A DNA stretch of 64,000 nt from Chryseosolibacter sp044507775 (GTDB lineage Bacteria; Bacteroidota; Bacteroidia; Cytophagales; Cyclobacteriaceae). The translations under genes and the position numbers were made by a program. Numbering within the stretch: the stretch's first letter is position 1; each line of letters starts with the position of its first letter. A model generated the notes under the pieces. It was given only the letters and a program-made list of their open reading frames with translations, ran no database searches and was not told the DNA's origin. Shown one piece after another: positions 17,306 through 24,493 of this stretch. The stretch is taken from the NCBI GenBank assembly GCA_044507775.1, contig JBIQIY010000021.1:1-64000 (forward strand), in the 5' to 3' direction.

Positions 17306-18526
17306 TTGAATCTCTCTTATTTCATATCCAAAAGAATTAGCGGAGGCCACCAGGAAGGATTTTCATCCACCATCCACAAGATAGCCGTTATCAGCATCGC
17401 CATCGGCCTGGCAGCGTCGATCGTTTCCTTTCTCATCATGAAGGGATTCCAGGAAACCGTAAAGGAAAAGATCTACAGTTTCAGCGGCCACATTCTCATC
17501 ACGAAGTTCTCGATGAATAACTCGACGGAAGAACAGCCGATGGATTACAAAATCGACCTGTACAACAATCAACAGGAATTTCCTTTCATCCGGCATATCC
17601 AGGAGTTTGCTACCAAGGTGGGGGTTGTGAAGACGGACGAGGAGGCACTGGGTGTTTTGTTGAAAGGTGTTGGCCGAAGTTTCGATGTGGCGTCGTTTGA
17701 AAAGAACCTGGTAAAGGGTGAATTCATTCAGTTTCTTGATTCGGGTTATGCCAGTCAGGTCGTTATCAGCAAGACAATCGCCACGAAATTGGAGAAAGAT
17801 GTCGGCGACGAAATCATCATCCATTTTTTTCAGAACCCTCCGCGTTTCCGAAGGCTGAAGATTGTGGGAGTGTATGAGACTAATCTTTCGGAATATTTTG
17901 ACAGTCGCTTCGTTATCACGGACATAAGACTGATCCAGCGATTGAACGACTGGCCGGATTCCGTAGCTGGAGGGTTGGAGGTTTTTGTTACCAACCCCGA
18001 GCGAATCGATGATGCCGGTATCGCCATCGGTGAGATGATGGATTACGATCTCAACATCGAACGGGTAAGTGACCGCTTCATCCAGGTGTTTGAATGGCTT
18101 GAGCTACTCAGCCGGCAGGTGAATATCCTGCTCGGAATAATTCTCACCGTTGTTTGTGTCAACATGATTTCGATTGTCTTGATCCTCGTTATGGAGAGGA
18201 CCCAGATGATCGGCATGTTAAAGGCGCTCGGGGCTACCAGCGCGTTTATCCGATCGATCTTTGTTTACAACGGGGTGAATCTTATTCTCAAAGGCCTGTT
18301 CCTCGGCAACCTCCTGGGATTGGGCTTGTGTTACATCCAGTACAAGTTCAAGTTGATTGAGCTAAATCCGCGTGATTACTATATGAGTGTTGTGCCGATC
18401 AGCTGGCACTGGGAGATTGTTGCGCTGCTGAACATCATTACACTCGCGATCGTAACGGTTATCCTCTTGCTTCCGACGATGGCCATATCGCGCATCATGC
18501 CCATCCGCGCCATCCGGTTTGACTAA
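17306..18526 (+). CDS. FtsX/LolE-like ABC transporter permease
   Basis: This 406-residue protein has the LolC/LolE layout. An N-terminal transmembrane helix (about 25-47, IAVISIAIGLAASIVSFLIM) precedes a large periplasmic domain (about 50-265). Three C-terminal helices follow at about 275-300, 320-345 and 370-395. Bacteroidota homologues also begin close to MN.x.FI.KRI, which supports the TTG start at 17306; no in-frame ATG or GTG exists nearby. The likely role is lipoprotein release from the inner membrane or related mechanotransmission. No ATP-binding partner gene is adjacent. It is divergent from the NamZ gene. Confidence 0.88.
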   Translation: MNLSYFISKRISGGHQEGFSSTIHKIAVISIAIGLAASIVSFLIMKGFQETVKEKIYSFSGHILITKFSMNNSTEEQPMDYKIDLYNNQQEFPFIRHIQEFATKVGVVKTDEEALGVLLKGVGRSFDVASFEKNLVKGEFIQFLDSGYASQVVISKTIATKLEKDVGDEIIIHFFQNPPRFRRLKIVGVYETNLSEYFDSRFVITDIRLIQRLNDWPDSVAGGLEVFVTNPERIDDAGIAIGEMMDYDLNIERVSDRFIQVFEWLELLSRQVNILLGIILTVVCVNMISIVLILVMERTQMIGMLKALGATSAFIRSIFVYNGVNLILKGLFLGNLLGLGLCYIQYKFKLIELNPRDYYMSVVPISWHWEIVALLNIITLAIVTVILLLPTMAISRIMPIRAIRFD

Positions 18527-18612
18527 GAAATTGTCATTGATTCTCCCAGACGGGCCTCAATAAGACATATTGTCATTATTTCATCTAACCAGCGCGGAAA
18601 ATCTCGCCATAA

Positions 18613-18628
18613 TGGCATATAAAGTGCT
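18613..18628 (+). promoter_or_regulatory. Possible sigma-54 (minus-24/minus-12) promoter for hsp20
   Basis: TGGCATATAAAGTGCT has the GG and GC dinucleotides separated by exactly 10 bp, as in sigma-54 promoters. It lies 62 bp before the hsp20 ATG. No TAnnTTTG element is seen in this gap. The assignment is tentative. Confidence 0.3.
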
Positions 18629-18689
18629 CCGGCACGCAATTCTCTATTGAAGGGGCGAACAGTTTACAGAAAATCAAACAACAATAACT

Positions 18690-19130
18690 ATGAGTATCGT
18701 GCGTTATAACAGTGTTTTAGATGACTTTGTCCCGACTACATTCAGTCATCTTATCGATCGTTTTTTTAACGAGTCAAACGGCCGTTCGGGTGGATCCGCT
18801 TACTCTTTTGTTCCGAAAGTTGATATAATTGAGAAGGAAAAGGCGTTTGAAATTTACCTGGCGGTTCCCGGAATGCAAAAGGAGGATTTCAAAATCGACT
18901 TGAAGGAAAACGTTCTCACGCTGAGTGGTGAACGGAAGTTGAAGAAAGAAACCCAGGAAAAGGATTACCGTTCTCTGGAGACTCAGTACGGAGCATTCAG
19001 CAGGTCGTTCTCGCTGCCGGAGAATGTTGACGCAGAAAAGATCGAGGCGAAGTACAACGATGGCATCCTGGAAGTGCTTGTACCGAAGGATGAGAAGAAG
19101 CTTTTGAAGACTACGATTAAGGTAGCGTAA
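18690..19130 (+). CDS. Small heat shock protein, Hsp20/alpha-crystallin family
   Basis: This 146-residue protein has an N-terminal arm (1-40) and a complete alpha-crystallin domain (about 42-132), KVDIIEKEKAFEIYLAVPGM followed by KIDLKENVLTLSGERK. Other markers are RSFSLPENVDAEKIEAKYNDGILEV and a C-terminal LVPKDEKK/TIKVA tail. It is an ATP-independent holdase preventing protein aggregation under stress. The gene stands alone, with a strong terminator at 19181, and next to an HtrA protease gene, which fits a local protein-quality-control cluster. Confidence 0.96.
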   Translation: MSIVRYNSVLDDFVPTTFSHLIDRFFNESNGRSGGSAYSFVPKVDIIEKEKAFEIYLAVPGMQKEDFKIDLKENVLTLSGERKLKKETQEKDYRSLETQYGAFSRSFSLPENVDAEKIEAKYNDGILEVLVPKDEKKLLKTTIKVA

Positions 19131-19180
19131 CAGGTGATTGAACCTGTCGCAGAAGATAGGGGTTTAAGTTTAGTAGGTAA

Positions 19181-19210
19181 AAGCGTCCCGGTTTCGGGGC
19201 GCTTTTTTTT
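19181..19210 (+). terminator. Rho-independent terminator after hsp20
   Basis: A 9-bp stem (AGCGTCCCG with CGGGGCGCT, one G-U pair) and loop GTTT are followed by eight T residues. Confidence 0.85.
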
Positions 19211-19268
19211 ATGTTGATGAAGCCATTTATCTGAAATAAACGTTTAACTTACTCGTAAAGGGATCGAT

Positions 19269-20699
19269 ATGAAGCGTTCAATGTTAATTCTGGCGATTGT
19301 GCTGGTGGCGTGTCTTGGTGGTGTGTTAGGCTCGATCTTTACCATCCGATATTTGGGTATTACCAACCTCAATTACGCTTCCATTGAGGAGCGACAGCAA
19401 CTCGTTCTTACGGGGCGCCAGGCGGACACCGCTTACAACATTCCCAATCACATCAATTTTCTCACCACGGCCAACAAGGTTGTTGCCGGGGTTGTTCACA
19501 TCCGCACCGGGTACGGGCCAGGTGTCTTTAGTTTGAATCCCCTTCAGCATTACGAGCGTCCTGTGCATTCTTCGGGTTCGGGAGTGATCATTTCGGACGA
19601 TGGCTACATCGTCACCAACAATCACGTGATCGAGGACGCCACCAACATCGAGGTCGTGATGAATAATAACCAGCGATATTACGCAAAGCTAGTGGGATCG
19701 GATGCGAACACCGACCTGGCGCTTCTGAAGATCAAGGCGACCAATCTTCCTTTTGTACCGTACGGCGACTCCGATGGTGTTCAGCCTGGCGAGTGGGTGC
19801 TCGCGATAGGCAATCCCTTCGATCTTAATTCAACCGTTACTGCTGGCATCGTGAGCGCGAAGGCGCGAAACATCGGCATACTGCAGGAGAAGAATGGCCT
19901 TTCCGTCGAGGCATTCATTCAGACCGACGCTGCCGTCAACCCTGGAAATAGCGGAGGCGCGCTGGTCAACCTTTCCGGTGAACTCATCGGCGTGAATACG
20001 GCCATTGCAACTTCGTCCGGCAGTTACCAGGGTTATTCGTTTGCCATCCCCGTGAGCCTGGTGAAGAAAGTGATGGATGACTTGCTTGAGTTTGGCAAAG
20101 TGCAACGAGGTTTGCTCGGAGTAAATATCGGAGACGTGAATGCCGCGCTGGCGGAGCAATATAATCTCCCGGTCAGCCAGGGCGTATTCGTCAGCAACGT
20201 ACTATCGGGCAGCGCCGCGGAGGAGTCGGGATTGTTGCCCGGCGATGTAATCGTAGCCATCGACAAACATATTGTGAACTCGGTTTCCGAATTACAGGAG
20301 TGGGTGGCGCGAAACAGGCCCGGTCATGAGATTCTCGTGACTTTTCTACGCGGAGGACAAAAGAATGAAGTCAGCGCCAGGCTCAAGAACAGCCAGGGCA
20401 AGGAGTCATTCGAGGTGAAGGAAGTAAAGCATGAAATCGAAGGGGCCACGCTGGAGGATGTTCCCTATCGCGAGCTGGCGAAGTTGTTACTGGATGGTGG
20501 CGTAAAGGTCATTAGCATTGCCCCGGGAAAATGGAAGAAAGCCGGAATCCGCAAGGACTTCATCATCGCTTATGTCGACAAAGTTCCGGTCGACAACGTG
20601 GAGGACCTCAACCGCATTATGGAATACAAGAAGGGCGGCGTCCTGATTGAGGGATTTTATGCAGACGGGGCAAAAGGGACGTTCGGCATGGACTGGTGA
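19269..20699 (+). CDS. HtrA/DegP-family serine protease with PDZ domains
   Basis: This 476-residue protein has an N-terminal signal anchor (about 5-27). The trypsin-like domain carries catalytic H119 (NNHVI), D149 (NTDLALL) and S228 (NPGNSGG). A first PDZ domain is at about 275-375 (RGLLGVNIGDV...GSAAEESGLLPGDVI) and a second, divergent one at about 395-470. It should act in the periplasm as a protease/chaperone for misfolded envelope proteins. Its position after hsp20 suggests related stress function, but the terminator between them argues for separate transcription. Confidence 0.95.
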   Translation: MKRSMLILAIVLVACLGGVLGSIFTIRYLGITNLNYASIEERQQLVLTGRQADTAYNIPNHINFLTTANKVVAGVVHIRTGYGPGVFSLNPLQHYERPVHSSGSGVIISDDGYIVTNNHVIEDATNIEVVMNNNQRYYAKLVGSDANTDLALLKIKATNLPFVPYGDSDGVQPGEWVLAIGNPFDLNSTVTAGIVSAKARNIGILQEKNGLSVEAFIQTDAAVNPGNSGGALVNLSGELIGVNTAIATSSGSYQGYSFAIPVSLVKKVMDDLLEFGKVQRGLLGVNIGDVNAALAEQYNLPVSQGVFVSNVLSGSAAEESGLLPGDVIVAIDKHIVNSVSELQEWVARNRPGHEILVTFLRGGQKNEVSARLKNSQGKESFEVKEVKHEIEGATLEDVPYRELAKLLLDGGVKVISIAPGKWKKAGIRKDFIIAYVDKVPVDNVEDLNRIMEYKKGGVLIEGFYADGAKGTFGMDW

Positions 20700-20741
20700 T
20701 CAGCGCGTACAGAGGCCTTGAAATAGTTTTTTTTGAAATAC

Positions 20742-20774
20742 GAACCGGCGGCTACAAGAGTCGCCGGTTCTTTT
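20742..20774 (+). terminator. Terminator after htrA-like gene
   Basis: A perfect 9-bp stem GAACCGGCG/CGCCGGTTC with an 11-nt loop is followed by TTTT. A run of eight T residues upstream (20728-20735) would help on the minus strand as well. Confidence 0.8.
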
Positions 20775-20812
20775 ATGGGCGGAATCGAATGCCCTTTTTG
20801 CTGATAAAATTC

Positions 20813-20820
20813 TAGCTTTG
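20813..20820 (+). promoter_or_regulatory. Candidate minus-7 element for the ALDH7 gene
   Basis: TAGCTTTG is an exact TAnnTTTG match. Its final G begins a GTG codon in frame with the dehydrogenase; transcription would begin after that codon, so translation must start at ATG 20844. Confidence 0.55.
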
Positions 20821-20843
20821 TGGCGCATCTAAACAGCGGCTGT

Positions 20844-22385
20844 ATGAAAAATTTTGGAATGAAGGAAGCGCTTGACGTGCTGGGTATCAAGAAAAACAAT
20901 CCGGGTGTATCGACGGGCTTGACGTGGTTGAGATCAAAAGGAGATGTTATTGATTCTTACTCTCCCGTAGACGGAAAGCGGGTGGGCTCGGTCAGGGGCG
21001 GTGACGAGAAATCATACCGGGCCGTTGTGCAACAGGCTGCGCAGGCATACCTGGAGTGGCGAAAATGGCCTGCGCCCAAAAGAGGGGATGTCGTCCGGCA
21101 GATTGCCGTCTCACTGCGGCGCTACAAGGAGCCGTTGGGTAAACTGGTGTCGTACGAGATGGGTAAGAGTTACACCGAGGGCCTGGGCGAAGTGCAGGAG
21201 ATGATTGACATCTGTGATTTCGCGGTGGGCTTGTCACGCCAGTTGCACGGGTTGACGATGCACTCCGAACGTCCTCATCATCGCATGTATGAGCAGTGGC
21301 ATCCGCTCGGGGTTGTGGGAATTATCACAGCGTTTAATTTTCCGGTAGCGGTGTGGTCGTGGAACTCGATGATCGCATGGGTCTGCGGTAACTCCTGCGT
21401 CTGGAAGCCATCTGAAAAGACGCCGTTGTGCAGCATCGCCTGCCAGAATATAGTAGCTGAGGTTTTCAGGAAAAACGGAGTGCCGGAAGGGGTCTCATGT
21501 GTCGTGAACGGCGATCACACAACGGGTCAGCTACTCGCGTCTGATGAAAACATCGCACTTGTCTCGGCAACAGGTTCCGTGCGAATGGGCCGCGCAGTGG
21601 GAACGTCCGTCGCGGGGCGCCTGGGCAAAAGTCTCCTGGAACTCGGCGGAAACAATGCGATCATCATTACCGAAAATGCCAATCTGAATATCGCGATCCC
21701 TGGCGCTCTCTTCGGCGCGGTCGGCACTGCCGGACAACGCTGCACCACGACCCGCAGGCTTATCGTAAGCTCCGCGTTATACGATGAAGTAAAAGCTCGG
21801 TTGGTCCACGCCTATAGCCAGCTCAGCATTGGCAACCCGCTCGATCCATCTAACCATGTGGGCCCCCTCATCGACAGACAAGCCGTAAAGGGTTACCTCG
21901 ACGCCTTGCGGAAAGTAAAAAAGGAAGGCGGGAACATCCTGGTGCGAGGAGGCGTGCTGCAGGGTAAAGGATACGAATCGGGCTGTTATGTAAGACCTGC
22001 CATCGTTGAAGTCGAGCCGGATTTTGAGATCGTGCAACAGGAGACCTTTGCGCCCATCCTTTACCTCTTGCGATACGACTCGTTGGAGGAAGCCATTGCC
22101 ATCCAGAATGGCGTCAAACAAGGACTGTCGTCCTCGATCATGACGGACAGCTTGCGCGAAATGGAGATATTCCTTTCGCAGGAAGGATCCGACTGTGGAA
22201 TTGCGAATGTCAACATCGGAACTTCGGGGGCTGAAATCGGCGGCGCATTTGGTGGCGAGAAGGAAACCGGTGGAGGCCGCGAATCGGGGTCTGACGCGTG
22301 GAAAAATTATATGCGCAGGCAAACCAACACGATCAACTACGGCGATTCACTTCCGCTTGCGCAAGGAATCAAGTTTTCGATTTAA
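20844..22385 (+). CDS. Aldehyde dehydrogenase, ALDH7/AmaB type (alpha-aminoadipic semialdehyde dehydrogenase)
   Basis: This 513-residue dehydrogenase resembles ALDH7A1/AmaB. Family features are GVVGIITAFNFPVAVWSWNS, WKPSEKTPL, the NAD-site segment VSATGSVRMGRAVG, catalytic Glu in LLELGGNNAII and catalytic Cys in GTAGQRCTTTRR. The C-terminal stretch GGAFGGEKETGGGRESGSDAWKNYMRRQT is diagnostic of this subfamily. The probable reaction is oxidation of aminoadipic semialdehyde/piperideine-6-carboxylate in lysine catabolism. No lysine-degradation partner is adjacent. The start at 20844 is preferred over GTG 20820 because the latter overlaps the minus-7 element. Confidence 0.92.
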   Translation: MKNFGMKEALDVLGIKKNNPGVSTGLTWLRSKGDVIDSYSPVDGKRVGSVRGGDEKSYRAVVQQAAQAYLEWRKWPAPKRGDVVRQIAVSLRRYKEPLGKLVSYEMGKSYTEGLGEVQEMIDICDFAVGLSRQLHGLTMHSERPHHRMYEQWHPLGVVGIITAFNFPVAVWSWNSMIAWVCGNSCVWKPSEKTPLCSIACQNIVAEVFRKNGVPEGVSCVVNGDHTTGQLLASDENIALVSATGSVRMGRAVGTSVAGRLGKSLLELGGNNAIIITENANLNIAIPGALFGAVGTAGQRCTTTRRLIVSSALYDEVKARLVHAYSQLSIGNPLDPSNHVGPLIDRQAVKGYLDALRKVKKEGGNILVRGGVLQGKGYESGCYVRPAIVEVEPDFEIVQQETFAPILYLLRYDSLEEAIAIQNGVKQGLSSSIMTDSLREMEIFLSQEGSDCGIANVNIGTSGAEIGGAFGGEKETGGGRESGSDAWKNYMRRQTNTINYGDSLPLAQGIKFSI

Positions 22386-22444
22386 AAAGCGTTTTGGGAA
22401 ATCATACTCAAACCCTTATTTTTATACACTTCAACTAAACAACT

Positions 22445-22852
22445 ATGGCAGGAAAGAAATACCGCACGGTCATGCTGATCGATGACAATGAGATTGACAA
22501 TCTGATCAATCAGAAAATGATCGAGGCGGCTTCTATTGCAGAAAATATTTACACGCACACCGGTGCCAAAAGCGCCATTGAATTTCTCAGGAACATGGAG
22601 CGCATGGATGTGGCCGAACAAGTCCTTCCCGACGTTATCTTCCTCGACATTGACATGCCGCTCATGGATGGCTTCCAGTTCCTGGACGAGTTTGAGAAGC
22701 TTTCCAACGTGGCAAAGAAGAAATGCCGCATTGTGATGCTCACATCCTCGATCAATCCCCAGGACTTCAACCGGTCCAAGAAATACGAGAATGTTAAGCT
22801 TTACCTGAACAAGCCCCTTTCCCACGACAGCATTCTCAAGCTGGAAGTCTGA
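22445..22852 (+). CDS. Single-domain response regulator (CheY-like)
   Basis: This 135-residue protein is a receiver domain only. The acidic pair is D13/D14 (LIDDNEID), the phosphoacceptor is D68 (FLDIDMPLMDG), the switch Thr is T100 and the conserved Lys is K123 (NKP). There is no output domain. Family members of this subtype in Bacteroidota often pair with PAS histidine kinases. A PAS kinase lies at 48.7 kb in this window, but no evidence links them. It converges with the unknown 481-residue gene. Confidence 0.95.
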   Translation: MAGKKYRTVMLIDDNEIDNLINQKMIEAASIAENIYTHTGAKSAIEFLRNMERMDVAEQVLPDVIFLDIDMPLMDGFQFLDEFEKLSNVAKKKCRIVMLTSSINPQDFNRSKKYENVKLYLNKPLSHDSILKLEV

Positions 22853-22876
22853 GGCGCAGGTCACCGGACCGATTGA

Positions 22877-22888
22877 ACCCCTAGGGGT
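22877..22888. repeat. Perfect 12-bp palindrome between convergent genes
   Basis: ACCCCTAGGGGT lies between the stops of the response regulator and the convergent minus-strand gene. It may form a short hairpin for both directions, but there is no clear T-tract. Confidence 0.4.
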
Positions 22889-22890
22889 AA

Positions 22891-24336
22891 TCAGATTTCG
22901 GTAAGCAGTCTGATGAATTTTTCGTCGAGCTTGATCAGGCGCGTGGGGGCAAAATATCCCACCGATGTTGCGGTCAGCCGCGGAATGAGGCTGCCGATCT
23001 TCTTGGCCTTCTCCTTTTTCGCCTCGCTCGTTGCAATCTTAAGGATCTTCAGGAACAGCATGATGTTCTCGCAGCTATCCTTTCCAAACAAGCGAATTTG
23101 CCGCTGAATGCTGTTCGATAACTGGTTGAAGAGCTCATAGTCTTTTAACAGCACGTATTGAAGGGCGAGGAGTGATTTGATTTCCAGCTGGGCATAGGGG
23201 TACTTCTTCAGGCTGACCTCGTTCAGCAGGTTGTTGATCAGTTTTGCCGCCTCGTCGAACTTGTCTACGTAATAACATGACAGTGCGCGGTAGAGAACGT
23301 AGATGATATGCTTGGGCACATCCTGCGCATCCACTTCAAAGTCCTCGAAGACCGTTTCATTTTCCCCGTAGAGTTCCGCTTCCGTTCCATTGCGTAGATG
23401 CCGTTCAATCTTGGAGATGAGGAACTGCGCGGGGAACGTGTAGGTCGAGTAGTTGACCAGGAGGTTGGCGCAGGCATCGTTTACCTCCTCAAAGTACTTC
23501 TCGGCCTGACGATAAACTTTATAGTGATTATAGTACTCGAGTTTCAGGAATTCGAACACGAGGTTCAGGTGATAGTAAATGGAGTCGAGGTGGTAGCTTT
23601 CGAATATTTTCTGGACCTTGACGAAGATGTCCTCGATGGACTCGCCGTCCTGTTGCATGTTGTCGTCGACTTCCACGAACAACCGGTGGAAGACATACAT
23701 GCAGCTCTGGTAAACGTACAGCCGATGGGAGACGTAGAGGTTGGCCACATTCTGCATCTCCTTCATGACGAGGGTCAATCCGAGTTTCTCGATCTCTCCA
23801 CCGTTCAGGAGATAGTCCCCGAACTTTTTGAAGTAGTCGGCCAGGAGATCTTCCGCTTTGTCGACAGCCAGCATATAAGCAACATGCCGGTTATACAGCT
23901 GCGAGTACTGGAAGTAGTCGGGCGAATTGATGTTGAGTCGCTTCAGTGATTTGTAAATGACGGTGAGCTCGTTGGCCAGGTCGTAGTCCAGGAGTTCCTT
24001 TTCCAGTTTCTTGAGGGTCGCCACCGAGATCGCCTTCTTCTTAGTGAAGAGCACTTCGTTGATATTGGCGACCTTCCGGAGTACGTCTGTGCGCGGACTC
24101 TCCAGTTGCTCCATGAGGTACTCTTCGATCTTGAGGTTCAGCCGCGAACGCAAGGTATAATACGCGTTGGCGTTCACGTCCAGCTCCGTCATGATCTTGT
24201 TGTCAGACAGCGAGCGATCGCGAAGCGCTTTGAGGAGGTATGCGGATTTTTCTGCGTTACTTTCGATGAGGGAGTTATAGATGGCGGTGAAATCTTTTTC
24301 CGAGAGTTGCTTGATGATATTCTTTAGCTTGGCCAT
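22891..24336 (-). CDS. Conserved helical protein of unknown function, 481 aa
   Basis: This 481-residue protein has no signal peptide and no membrane segment. It is almost entirely helical and Leu/Lys/Tyr-rich, with spacing that suggests TPR-like helical repeats (for example HIIYVLYRALSCYYVDKFDEAAKLINNLL and ISKIERHLRNGTEAELYGEN). The N-terminus (FTAIYNSLIESNAEKSAYLLKALRD...SDNKIMTELDVNANAYYTLRSRL) looks like a winged-helix or HTH-like segment. I do not recognise a named family. Homologues are likely restricted to Bacteroidota. Good codon structure and no overlap support a real gene. Confidence 0.85.
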   Translation of the reverse strand: MAKLKNIIKQLSEKDFTAIYNSLIESNAEKSAYLLKALRDRSLSDNKIMTELDVNANAYYTLRSRLNLKIEEYLMEQLESPRTDVLRKVANINEVLFTKKKAISVATLKKLEKELLDYDLANELTVIYKSLKRLNINSPDYFQYSQLYNRHVAYMLAVDKAEDLLADYFKKFGDYLLNGGEIEKLGLTLVMKEMQNVANLYVSHRLYVYQSCMYVFHRLFVEVDDNMQQDGESIEDIFVKVQKIFESYHLDSIYYHLNLVFEFLKLEYYNHYKVYRQAEKYFEEVNDACANLLVNYSTYTFPAQFLISKIERHLRNGTEAELYGENETVFEDFEVDAQDVPKHIIYVLYRALSCYYVDKFDEAAKLINNLLNEVSLKKYPYAQLEIKSLLALQYVLLKDYELFNQLSNSIQRQIRLFGKDSCENIMLFLKILKIATSEAKKEKAKKIGSLIPRLTATSVGYFAPTRLIKLDEKFIRLLTEI

Positions 24337-24466
24337 GAAACGGTTTTTACAACGGAAAATTTACAAAAATTATTCTTGTAAGCAATAGAGTACGAGGGTA
24401 ACATCGGGCGTAAAATTGCACTTTGGAAAGCGCTAAAACAAATAAAGGCAGGTTCAATTAACTTCG

Positions 24467-24474
24467 TATTTTTG
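24467..24474 (+). promoter_or_regulatory. Candidate minus-7 element for the WG-repeat gene
   Basis: TATTTTTG matches TAnnTTTG. With a start site about 7 bp downstream, it leaves only a short leader before the GTG at 24494. Confidence 0.45.
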
Positions 24475-24493
24475 TCTTTGGTAATATTCCGTC

